Below are positions 20,401-26,961 of a stretch of DNA of 45,625 nt, one piece after another. This stretch comes from CAZJHX01 sp964545715 (GTDB lineage: Bacteria; Myxococcota_A; UBA9042; GCA-2863065): positions 1 through 45,625 of the forward strand of contig CAZJHX010000086.1 of assembly GCA_964545715.1 (NCBI GenBank), given 5' to 3'. Each line of letters opens with the position of its first letter. Position 1 is the first letter of the stretch. A program made the position numbers and the translations under genes. Under the pieces are notes generated by a model, which was not told the origin of the DNA, did no database searches, and worked only from the letters and a program-made list of their open reading frames with translations.

Positions 20401-20837
20401 ACCAGGACGACGACGGCTGCCCGGACCAGGCGCCGAACAACACGGTGGTGAACGCGCCCAAGGTCGATTCCGAGTGTGATTGGCGCATTAAGGAGCGGAT
20501 CTTCTTTGCCAAGAACAGGTCCGAGTTGAAGCCCGGTGCGGACGAGGTGGTCGCCAGGGTAGCGGAGCTCATCAAGGGCAATCCGCTGCTGCTGGAGGTC
20601 AGCGTTGACGGCCACGCCAGCGAAGAGGGCGGGGATGTCGAGAACCTGGCGCTGTCCCGCAAGCGGGCGCGCGTGATCCGGGATCTGCTGCTCAAAGCGG
20701 GAGTGACTCGCAAGTTGCTGGCCGCGCGCGGATTTGGAGAGGCGACCCCGCTCGTGGACGGTCAGACCGAGGCCGCCTTCCGCAAGAACCGCCGCGTCGA
20801 CTTCAAGGTGACGCTTGGCGGCAAGTGCCAGAAGTAG
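17430..20837 (+). CDS. Thrombospondin type 3 repeats, MYXO-CTERM-like tail, fused in frame to an OmpA-type barrel protein
   Basis: As read, a 1135-residue product from GTG 17430, with no signal peptide and no ribosome binding site, so this start is doubtful; it looks like the continuation of the gene at 8789. Residues 1-535 are Asp-rich calcium-binding repeats (DSDGDGVADG style). Residues about 539-570 resemble a MYXO-CTERM sorting tail: Gly-Cys-Ser, a hydrophobic helix, then RRPRAR. Directly after it, Met571 (ATG 19140) starts what looks like a second signal peptide ending in AWSQA, followed by a beta-barrel of about 290 residues, DxDGDG/CP thrombospondin repeats, and a C-terminal OmpA domain (VSVDGHASEEGG, NLALSRKRA, NRRV) that in known relatives binds peptidoglycan. 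Either two genes are fused, or an independent gene starts at 19140. No stop separates them. Confidence 0.72.
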   Translation: MPSDWDSEGECDGLDDDDDGDGWIDLDEAACGTEPLDAALHPLDKDQDGTCDALDTDDDGDGSPDEDELLCGTDPQDATDQPLEIDLVDTDGDDTANCVDDDDDGDLITDALEAQLGSDPLKKDTDGDGLDDGEEFANQDGVVADDETDPTKTDTDLDGLDDGEEAELGTKGYNPDTDGDTLLDGAANEPDPLNADTDGDNFDDGTEVKCATDPTDAASVPVDKDGNEICDGSEIDSDGDGVADGVETFCGFDPKSNESTPSFSDLDDEPDPDVDDDINCVDNDDDGDDVSDEDELECGTFPRDPASKPTLEEIGDYDQDGKLNCSDPDDDNDGLSDADEELKGTDPKDKDSDDDGLSDGQEVNVFGTDPMDADTDEDGVQDGTELGETEGTGADTDTAVFVPDADDKTVTDPKTKDTDGDGVKDGGEDGEDTNSNGRVDDGEGNPLSPSDGLFDTDGDGLTDREEAQAGTDPNKPDTDDDGLDDKLEVLVYETNPLEPDSDGGGVVDGVEVANGTNPREGHADDDFTVGSLRGDNVFGCSAADQGRMPAGGVVVFLLLVLVALRRPRARMGLLVLVMMCTATPQAWSQARTSVGNVNVERFFPQGGRHRVWSVEASQTGVKWQPYASLTFYTERESLKFDYGAAEPELLVDHMTLMDLNIGVGLWDFLQLEMALPIALQMESGPDTQAIAPITEGAGIGDLVLRLRGSILRNRLGGFGIGATLGASFPSGDGDKFRGDEGVNVLVNTIFDYVTSRVLLSFNTGMRLRTVSSAFLTQEFGSELTYGLGIDVAVWPGRIQLAGEFFGHTPLSDPFASTDSTSLEFLAGPKVWIVEGLALQAAVGAGLVQGYGTPDFRFVTGLTWAPRAEDTDGDGIPDSADICPLGPEDKDGYSDRDGCPDLDNDNDGLLDGDDKCPNAAEDLNGLDDEDGCPDGDADGDKVADAADRCPNDREDMDGFADGDGCPDPDNDSDGFQDGEDKCPNQPETRNGYQDDDGCPDQAPNNTVVNAPKVDSECDWRIKERIFFAKNRSELKPGADEVVARVAELIKGNPLLLEVSVDGHASEEGGDVENLALSRKRARVIRDLLLKAGVTRKLLAARGFGEATPLVDGQTEAAFRKNRRVDFKVTLGGKCQK
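19044..19139 (+). other. MYXO-CTERM-like sorting signal inside the reading frame
   Basis: The encoded stretch has the three parts of a C-terminal sorting tag: Gly-Cys-Ser at 19044-19052, a hydrophobic segment (GGVVVFLLLVLVAL), and the basic end RRPRAR. In known MYXO-CTERM proteins this lies at the extreme C-terminus and is thought to be processed for surface attachment. Here it is followed immediately, without a stop, by the Met of an apparent new signal peptide at 19140. Confidence 0.6.
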
Positions 20838-20975
20838 CGCTAACTTCCGGGGGAGTCACATCGTCACGTTGCGCCAGTCGGCGCTCGTCGAGGCCACCTT
20901 TACTTGCGCCAAACCGACCGAAAACCGTGTGCTGAGTTGGTTTGTTACAGGCTTTGCAAAGTGACCGCCGGGGCG

Positions 20976-21004
20976 TTGACAACGGTGACATGCTTTTCTA
21001 AGTG
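20976..21004 (+). promoter_or_regulatory. Putative promoter of the structured RNA
   Basis: TTGACA at 20976-20981 is a perfect -35 consensus. Seventeen bases later comes TAAGTG at 20999-21004, a weak -10. The expected start of transcription is near 21011, just before a run of hairpins. The region 20838-21010 otherwise shows no gene. The same -10 hexamer at the same spacing occurs upstream of the gene at 21346. Confidence 0.45.
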
Positions 21005-21010
21005 CCTGTA

Positions 21011-21211
21011 AATACTCGTTGATCTCGCAGGGCTAAGGCTTTAGCCTACTTATGGAAGCTCAAGCGCATCGCTGGAGTGGGGGTCCGAGGATTATTGAGA
21101 GCATAACTCGGTAAACATAACTTGCTGCCTTTGGTCGAGCCCGACTGGAGGTTGGTTAGGGCTTCGGTCGATCGCTGCCTATCCCAGTGAGCGGTCGGAG
21201 CCTTTTTTTTT
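21011..21211 (+). ncRNA. Candidate structured non-coding RNA of about 200 nt
   Basis: This stretch between 20837 and 21346 has no credible ORF but folds into several hairpins. 21031-21046 is GGCTAA-GGCT-TTAGCC. 21085-21111 pairs CCGAG with CTCGG and, inside a 2-base bulge, TTAT with ATAA. 21137-21164 pairs GAGC-CCGAC with GTTGG and GCTT around the loop TGGAG. The last hairpin ends in nine T residues. A promoter-like TTGACA-17-TAAGTG lies upstream. I found no hallmark of tmRNA, RNase P RNA, SRP RNA or a retron, and could not confirm 6S RNA, although the length is similar. It could be a regulatory small RNA. An RNA gene is inferred from structure, terminator and promoter only. Confidence 0.5.
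21169..21211 (+). terminator. Rho-independent terminator
   Basis: CGATCGCT (21169-21176) pairs with AGCGGTCG (21190-21197) with one G-U wobble, around a 13-base loop. GAGCC follows (21198-21202), whose AGCC can also pair with GGCT at 21160-21163. A run of nine T follows at 21203-21211. This is the clearest intrinsic terminator in the window, and it is not at the end of any protein gene. Confidence 0.75.
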
Positions 21212-21263
21212 GCCCCTATTCGCGCCGTCAATATCCGCTATAACGCGGCTGCACAAAAATAAT

Positions 21264-21302
21264 TTTACAAAGTTAAGTCTACAATGTAAGTGCTAATAGC
21301 AC
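21264..21302 (+). promoter_or_regulatory. Putative promoter and palindromic operator of the 21346 gene
   Basis: This AT-rich stretch contains TTTACA (21264-21269), a 17-base spacer and TAAGTG (21287-21292), the same -10 as upstream of the RNA. TACAAT at 21280-21285 is an alternative -10 with a poor -35. Overlapping the downstream edge is the perfect inverted repeat GTGCT-AAT-AGCAC (21290-21302), a good place for a repressor. A ribosome binding site, AGGAG, lies at 21336-21340. Confidence 0.45.
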
Positions 21303-21345
21303 GTACATTTGTCAGAGTAGGTATTGGAGCAGCATAGGAGCCCCA

Positions 21346-21780
21346 ATGGTTGGCAAACCCGCGAAGATCGGCGCGCTCGAGGGCGTTACGATCGGCGATT
21401 TCATCACGTTGGTCCACGGCACGACGGCCATGGTTATCCCTGTTTCCGAGGTGTCCAACGCGGTCGCGTTGCTCAAGCTCCTAAGCGAAAAGTCGGCCGC
21501 CGCTGCTGAACAGCCGGAACACCATCCGGGCTCGACTCTCCTGGAGACGGCAATGCGGTCCCGGACTCGAAAGCTCAAGCGCGGCCGGCTCTGGACCGCG
21601 GTGGAGGCCTTCTTAGCCGCGCATGCGCGGGCACAGAGCTTCAAGTCGATCTACTCCGCCGTGCGGCATGCCGCTGAGGGCGCCGACAACCCCGAGCACG
21701 CGCTGAGAGTGCTGCTGGGCCGACGCGTTCACGCGGGCGGCCTGCTCAAGACCCGGTCGGGTCGGTACCGCCTTCCGTAA
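21346..21780 (+). CDS. Small orphan protein, possible winged-helix DNA-binding protein
   Basis: A 144-residue protein with ATG at 21346 and AGGAG five bases upstream. I do not recognise the family. The N-terminal 50 residues are mixed alpha/beta (IGDFITLVHGTTAMVIPVSE). A basic linker (SRTRKLKRGR) follows. The C-terminal 60 residues, helical and then ending LLGRRVHAGGLLKTRSGRYRLP, resemble the recognition helix and wing of small winged-helix regulators. DNA binding is an inference from this resemblance. The gene stands alone between the structured RNA and a convergent gene, and its stop codon directly abuts the stop of that gene. A palindrome upstream could be its own operator. Confidence 0.7.
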   Translation: MVGKPAKIGALEGVTIGDFITLVHGTTAMVIPVSEVSNAVALLKLLSEKSAAAAEQPEHHPGSTLLETAMRSRTRKLKRGRLWTAVEAFLAAHARAQSFKSIYSAVRHAAEGADNPEHALRVLLGRRVHAGGLLKTRSGRYRLP

Positions 21781-22572
21781 CTAATTCTGCGCGCTTGGTA
21801 TTGCGGCTGTCGCCAGGAAGTTGCGCACGCGCGACACCACCGGACCGGCAAACGACACACAATCATGCACAAATGGCGTGTCCGCCGGATCGGCGGCCGG
21901 CTGGATCACCATCGTGACGCTGTCACCGCCGTAGGTGATGTCCTCCAGGCGATAGCGCGGGTCATACAGCAGATGCTCCAAGTCCTCGCTGAGACCGCTC
22001 TGAATGAGCTCACGAAACAGGCGAGGGCGGTTGGTCGCCGCGTCAAAGCGGGCGCCGATGCTGCCCTCGAGGTCGATGGTCTTGAGCCGGTATTCCACCG
22101 TCGCGGTCTCGACCGGCGTGTTGTCCACCACCCGGGGCAGGCCCAGTGAGGACTGACGCCGGCGCACCACAAAGGTCATCTCCGTCTCCTCGCTGACGAC
22201 CTGGCGCAGCGCGATGAACGGCAGATTCGTGTGGTAGCCGACGCGAATGCGCGAGCGCCCCAGCGCCGTATGAAACTCGATGTCCGTCGTGGCTCCCGAC
22301 TCCTCCTGCCCCAGCTCCCGCCGGCCGCGGTCCAACGCTGACAGCAGTCGCGGGTTGACGATCTCGGCCGTGTCCGCCGTCTCAACGGATCGGTCGACCG
22401 GCTCCGGCGGAAAGTCCGGAATGTCATCGAGTTCGGGCGTGCGTCGCTGAATCTGGCGCACCATGAGCCCGGCCGCCACGACGCCGCCGACCATGACAGC
22501 CAACGCCGGCGACTTGAAAATCATCCAAGCACAGATGGTCGCGATAGCCGCTATGAGGATCTGTCGAAACAC
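21781..22572 (-). CDS. Membrane-anchored hypothetical protein
   Basis: A 263-residue protein. Residues about 3-40 contain one long or two short hydrophobic segments (ILIAAIATICAWMIF and LAVMVGGVVAAGLMV), followed by basic RQIQRR, so the N-terminus is probably anchored in the inner membrane. The remainder is soluble with mixed beta-strand and helix content and no motif that I recognise. It is the last of eight co-directional minus-strand genes, 70 bases after the lipoprotein gene at 22643, and may belong to the same transcript. Its stop abuts the stop of the convergent gene at 21346 with no terminator between. Function unknown. Confidence 0.72.
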   Translation of the reverse strand: MFRQILIAAIATICAWMIFKSPALAVMVGGVVAAGLMVRQIQRRTPELDDIPDFPPEPVDRSVETADTAEIVNPRLLSALDRGRRELGQEESGATTDIEFHTALGRSRIRVGYHTNLPFIALRQVVSEETEMTFVVRRRQSSLGLPRVVDNTPVETATVEYRLKTIDLEGSIGARFDAATNRPRLFRELIQSGLSEDLEHLLYDPRYRLEDITYGGDSVTMVIQPAADPADTPFVHDCVSFAGPVVSRVRNFLATAAIPSAQN

Positions 22573-22642
22573 GTGGATTCAGTGTAGGCGCGGCCCTGGT
22601 CTTTGTCATGTGGCGCCCCGGCCGCTGACGAGCAGCGAGGCG

Positions 22643-24301
22643 TTATTCGGCCGGCAATATGACGAAGTACCGGCCGTCGGCACCGGACTGGGCGGTCCCC
22701 AGCAGCACCGCGTCGCTTCCGTCGGTCGGACGCGTGTAGACGTCCACAGTCGCGTTGGCCACGGTCTCCAGGCCGCCTGGTGCTGACACCGTGCCCTGAA
22801 GGATGGTCGGCAGCGCAAACTCCACCATCGCGGACAAGCCCTGCTCACCGACGCTCATCGTCTTCTGGTAGCGCGGGATGCCGCTGCCGGCGGGGGGCAC
22901 CACCGTCACGAGGTAGTCGCCGATGTCCACGGGCAGCTCAAACAGGCCGCCCGCGTCCGTCTCGACCCAATACTCCAGCTCGGTCGAGGCGTTGGTGACC
23001 ATATCCACCGCCACCCTGCGCGCCGTGACCAGCGCGCCTTCGACCATGTTGCCCGAGGCGGTCAGCACCTCGCCGCGGATCGTGACCTTGCGCGGTAGCG
23101 ACAGCTCTTTGTAGGTGCTCTCGCGCACGTCCCATTGCTGGGACAGACCGGACATGGGCAGCGTGGGGTGCGGGTCGGCGGACACAGTGTAGGTGCACTC
23201 CGCGCCGGCGGCGCATTGCAGTACATCAAAGGTGACCTTGCCGCCGTTGTCGGTGATCTCGGTGCGCCGCAGCACGGCTTTGGTCCAGACGCCCGGCTCT
23301 TCGGGCAGCTCTACGGACAGCGTGACCGGCACGCCCGCGACCACATCGTTGTCCGGTCCGGTGACCTGAATTGTGACGGTAGCCGTGGTGTGGCCCTCTT
23401 TGAGGACGATGTCGGGCATCTCCGTGTCGCCGTCGATCAGCGCGGGGCCGGTGCAGTCCTCAGCGACCTCGCAGCCGTGGTTCACCACAGCCGTAAAAGA
23501 GGGGACTACGGGCCCGTCGTCGGTCGGTGCGACGAGCATGTCATAGGTGTTTGTGGCGCTGCCGATCGGGCAGAGGATGCGATACCGGCCCAGATGATCG
23601 GTGACTGCGCTGGTGCACTGCGCTTTGCTGCTGACGTTGATGGCCGTGACGCTGACGTCCGCCAACGGGAACAAGGTCTCTGCGGCCTGCTGGAACAGGC
23701 GCCCTGTGACCACCGGATAGGCCTCCAGGTTCGGCAACACGAACGTCTCGCTGACGTCCTTGTCGAAGGCCTTGGTCATGCGCCAGATCGGGCGCGCCGG
23801 GTCAGCGTCTTTGATGGCGACCGAGATCTCGTACTCGACGCCGCGCTGCAGGTGCAGGGTGAAGCCGTCCTTCTCGGTGGCCGTGGACTGCTGCACGATC
23901 AGGCCGTCCGGCACGTAGTCTTGCTGAGCGACCGCGGTGATGACGCTGGCCACGCCCGAGTCCAGCAGCGTGTCCTCGACCTGGATGCGCCCGGTGACCG
24001 TCACAACCGGCGGCAGCTCCAGTGAGAGCGTCTCGTCCGCGAGATCATGGACGGCCGGTGTCTTGGGGGCGACGAGGTCCGCGTTCAGCGGCGGAGTGGC
24101 GACCACAGCGACCTGCAGCGACGCGACATCGGTGGCCACACAGATGCGCGTCACGTCATCGCAGCGCGCGTTGGGTCCGCAGTCGGCGGTGATCGAGCAC
24201 TGGGGGCTGACGGCGGGCGCCAGGGCCAGCTCGTCGGCGGCGTCGCTGCAGCCCACGAGCGCGCACGCCAGAACCATCGATACCAGGAGGTGTCGCGTCA
24301 T
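22643..24301 (-). CDS. Lipoprotein with carboxypeptidase-regulatory-like domains
   Basis: A 552-residue protein. The start at 24301 is chosen because it gives MTRHLLVSMVLACALVGC, a complete lipoprotein signal peptide with lipidated Cys18; the frame stays open upstream but without a signal. A short Cys-rich motif follows (CSITADCGPNARC). The rest is a series of beta-sandwich domains of the transthyretin or carboxypeptidase-regulatory type, for example VTGRLFQQAAETLFPLADVS, VTIRGEVLTASGNMVEGALV and LQGTVSAPGGLETVANATVD. No catalytic domain is seen. The start ATG overlaps the stop TAA of the preceding gene by one base (TAATG), so translation is coupled. A cell-envelope structural or binding role is inferred. 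Confidence 0.82.
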   Translation of the reverse strand: MTRHLLVSMVLACALVGCSDAADELALAPAVSPQCSITADCGPNARCDDVTRICVATDVASLQVAVVATPPLNADLVAPKTPAVHDLADETLSLELPPVVTVTGRIQVEDTLLDSGVASVITAVAQQDYVPDGLIVQQSTATEKDGFTLHLQRGVEYEISVAIKDADPARPIWRMTKAFDKDVSETFVLPNLEAYPVVTGRLFQQAAETLFPLADVSVTAINVSSKAQCTSAVTDHLGRYRILCPIGSATNTYDMLVAPTDDGPVVPSFTAVVNHGCEVAEDCTGPALIDGDTEMPDIVLKEGHTTATVTIQVTGPDNDVVAGVPVTLSVELPEEPGVWTKAVLRRTEITDNGGKVTFDVLQCAAGAECTYTVSADPHPTLPMSGLSQQWDVRESTYKELSLPRKVTIRGEVLTASGNMVEGALVTARRVAVDMVTNASTELEYWVETDAGGLFELPVDIGDYLVTVVPPAGSGIPRYQKTMSVGEQGLSAMVEFALPTILQGTVSAPGGLETVANATVDVYTRPTDGSDAVLLGTAQSGADGRYFVILPAE

Positions 24302-24906
24302 TACTGGCATCCTGCCTGCGAGCCTTTGACGACCAGCGCCCACGAGACCCGCTGAATGGGCTCTCCGTTGGCGGTGACGCGCGGGTCGTCTTTGTCGTTG
24401 TCCACGACCAGGTCGCCTTCGGTGATCAGGGCGTCCACGGTGATGAACATCGGGTCCGTACCGATCAGCAGCGTGTCACAGCCGCGCAGGCGCAGGCTGG
24501 TGGCGGGCGTCTCGATGGGCAGCGTCTCGTACTCCTGATCGACGTCGAAGTTGACGAACCAAAACACGTTCACCGGCGCTCCATCGGGCAGGACGATGGC
24601 GTCCTTGACCGAAAAGAACTGCTCGTCAAACGGCGTCCGGTTGATCTCGACGGGCCCGGTGCCCGGAGGCGTGAGCAGGTCGAGCATCAGGGAGAACCCG
24701 ACCTCTTCCACGCGCTCTTCGAGCGGCGGAGGGGGCAACACACAGCTGACGGGTCCACAAAACACGGCCATCAGACAAAGCAACGCCTGTGCCAGCCGCT
24801 TGGACGGCTCTAACCTGTGGAAAATATGAAGGTTAGTGTTTGGGCCGCTTTTCAGAGGCTCAAACGGCGGTCGTAACTCTGACACCGATGTCAGCATATC
24901 CGGCAC
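24301..24906 (-). CDS. Putative small lipoprotein, start uncertain
   Basis: Up to 201 residues. The conserved-looking part begins with a hydrophobic segment (LAQALLCLMAVFCGPVSC) that resembles a lipoprotein signal with a Cys followed by VLPPPP. The GTG start at 24906 would give an N-terminal extension of about 40 residues before it. A shorter start inside the signal would lack a basic region. The mature part is probably beta-rich (VNVFWFVNFDVD) with no family I recognise. It lies 15 bases after the S9 peptidase gene and overlaps the next lipoprotein gene by one base, so the three genes are probably one operon. Confidence 0.65.
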   Translation of the reverse strand: MPDMLTSVSELRPPFEPLKSGPNTNLHIFHRLEPSKRLAQALLCLMAVFCGPVSCVLPPPPLEERVEEVGFSLMLDLLTPPGTGPVEINRTPFDEQFFSVKDAIVLPDGAPVNVFWFVNFDVDQEYETLPIETPATSLRLRGCDTLLIGTDPMFITVDALITEGDLVVDNDKDDPRVTANGEPIQRVSWALVVKGSQAGCQ

Positions 24907-24921
24907 AGATTGCGGTCGCCA

Positions 24922-26958
24922 CTAACGCTGTGCTTGCTTGGGCGCTTTCAGGTACTTGTCGAACCAGGCCAGCGTGCGCTCCATGCAGTCTTGGCGATGG
25001 GCGCGCTCGGCCAGTCCGTGGCCCTCTCGCGGATACGTGACCATCTCTGTCGGGATCTTCTTGATGCGAAAAGCGGTGTACAGCTCCCACGCCTGCGAGA
25101 CCGGCACCCGCTTGTCGTCGGCGCCGTGCAACATCATGAGCGGCGTCTTGGCGTTGTAGATGTAGGCCAGCGGCGAGCCCTTCCAGCACTTCTCGCCGTT
25201 GGCCGGGCTGTCGTAGCAGTACAGATCCCAGTGCACGAGGCTGTTCTCGTGGGGAATGTCGCTGGTGCCCGTAAACGACCACCAGTTGCCGATGCCCGCG
25301 AAGTTTATCGCCGCTGCAAAGGTGTCGGTGCCACGAGTCGCCGCCAAAGCGGACATGTAGCCGCCGTAGGAGCCGCCCACCATCCCGACGCGCGCCGAGT
25401 CCGCCAGTCCGGTCGCCACGAGGTGCTTCACGGCCGCCACGTTGTCCAGGAACTCCTGCCCGCCCAGGTCTTTGTGGTCCATCATGGCGTATTTGGAGCC
25501 GCGACCCGCGCTGCCGCGATAGTTGGGCATCAAGACCGCGTAGCCGTTGGCCGCCAGCACCTGGGCGGCGCCCAGATAGCGCGTGGACCAGCCGTCCAGC
25601 GACTGCCACTCCGGCCCGCCGTGGACGTACAAGACCAGCGGGTAGCGGGTGCCCTCTTTGTAGTCCAGCGGCTTGATCAGCACGCCGCCGATCTCCAGGC
25701 CGTCCTGCGCCTTCCATGTGATCGACTGCTGTACCGCCAGGTCCACGCCTTTGAGGTAGTCGTGGCTGTGCGTCAGGCGCTCCAGCGACCCGTCCAGCTC
25801 ACCGACGTACACATCGGGCGGATCCGTCGACGTGTTGGCCGACATCGCAAACCGCTTGCCTGCCTTGTCCACCGAGAAGCCCAGGTAGATCGGCCCTTTT
25901 GTGTCCAGCACCGGCGTCTTGCCGCCCGACAGATCCCGACGTGACAGGTGGCTGCGGGTGCCCGTCACCGCGCTCACCAGCAGCTCGTTGTCGGCGATCC
26001 ACTGGTGGTGGTAGGCCGTCTCTTCGGCGCCCTTGTTCAGCGCCTTGGGGGTGCCGCCGTCGGACGGGATGATCCACAGCGTGCCCGTGGTCGCATCGTT
26101 GAGCTGCGACGCCCCGCGCCAGGCGATGTGCTTGCTGCCGGGCGACCATTGGGGCTGCCCCATCTTGCCCACCTTGTCGACCAGCAGGTTGCCGACAGGC
26201 TGCTGCCCCTTGGCGGGAGCGGCCGACGGAAAGACCCACAGACCACGAAACATGTAGTTGTCGTCGTTTTTGGGCGAGGCGCTCATCATGACCGCCAGCC
26301 GTGTCCCGTCCGGCGACCAGTCGAACTCGAACACCGTCTTGTCGCTGGGCGTCACCGTGATCGTCTTCTTGCTCTCCACCGTCATAACCTTCAGCAGGTG
26401 ATGGCGATGGTGGCTGTCGATGACGGTCTCGTCGCGTCCCCCCGAGCGCGCCTTCTCCCGCGCCTCGTCCTTTGCAGCCAGCGTGGTGTACGCGATCTTG
26501 CTGCCGTCCGGCGACAGCTTGAAGCGCATCACGCCGTCCGGTGCGTCGGTCAGTGGCACGGCCTCGCCACCGTCCAGCGGCATCCAGTGCACCTGGTTTT
26601 TGCCGTCCTTGCCGCCGCGTCGGGCGGTAAACGCCAGGCGATTGTTGTCGGGCGTAAACACCGGGCTGCCTGCGTTCTTGCGCGCGGGCGTGTACCGTCG
26701 GGGCGCCTTCACGCCGTCCTTGAGCACCCAGATCGCCGACCAGGCGCGCCCCGGCTTGTCCTTGGCCCCACGCGGCTCGCTGAGCACGTATGCGATCTGC
26801 TTGCCGTCCGGCGAGATCGAGACGCCGGACACGTGCTTGAGCTGCAGCACGTGGTCGATGGTCATCCCGTTTTTGGGTCCTGCGCTGGCGCACGCGCTCA
26901 ACAGCAGCGAAACCACGCCCAGACTAAGAGCAGTTCCCCAAACCAACCGATGTCTCAT
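24922..26958 (-). CDS. S9-family prolyl oligopeptidase-like lipoprotein peptidase
   Basis: A 678-residue protein. The signal peptide ends LLLSAC with lipidated Cys about residue 23, which places it outside the cytoplasm. Residues about 35-420 form a TolB/WD-like beta-propeller (SISPDGKQIAYV, KLSPDGSKIAYT, DWSPDGTRLAVM). The C-terminal alpha/beta-hydrolase domain holds the S9 triad: Ser530 in GGSYGGY, Asp615 in HGADD and His647 in EGHGL. The oxyanion-hole region YVHGGPEWQ is also present. The family cleaves short peptides, often after proline or as an acylaminoacyl or dipeptidyl peptidase; the exact specificity cannot be read here. It starts three bases after the sigma54 activator gene, so that activator may lie in the same transcript and control it. 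Confidence 0.93.
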   Translation of the reverse strand: MRHRLVWGTALSLGVVSLLLSACASAGPKNGMTIDHVLQLKHVSGVSISPDGKQIAYVLSEPRGAKDKPGRAWSAIWVLKDGVKAPRRYTPARKNAGSPVFTPDNNRLAFTARRGGKDGKNQVHWMPLDGGEAVPLTDAPDGVMRFKLSPDGSKIAYTTLAAKDEAREKARSGGRDETVIDSHHRHHLLKVMTVESKKTITVTPSDKTVFEFDWSPDGTRLAVMMSASPKNDDNYMFRGLWVFPSAAPAKGQQPVGNLLVDKVGKMGQPQWSPGSKHIAWRGASQLNDATTGTLWIIPSDGGTPKALNKGAEETAYHHQWIADNELLVSAVTGTRSHLSRRDLSGGKTPVLDTKGPIYLGFSVDKAGKRFAMSANTSTDPPDVYVGELDGSLERLTHSHDYLKGVDLAVQQSITWKAQDGLEIGGVLIKPLDYKEGTRYPLVLYVHGGPEWQSLDGWSTRYLGAAQVLAANGYAVLMPNYRGSAGRGSKYAMMDHKDLGGQEFLDNVAAVKHLVATGLADSARVGMVGGSYGGYMSALAATRGTDTFAAAINFAGIGNWWSFTGTSDIPHENSLVHWDLYCYDSPANGEKCWKGSPLAYIYNAKTPLMMLHGADDKRVPVSQAWELYTAFRIKKIPTEMVTYPREGHGLAERAHRQDCMERTLAWFDKYLKAPKQAQR

Positions 26959-26961
26959 GAG

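Noticed and set aside
21011..21211. tmRNA, RNase P RNA, SRP RNA or retron RNA
   Set aside because: None of their sequence hallmarks were found, and no reverse transcriptase is nearby. 6S RNA could not be confirmed or excluded by eye.
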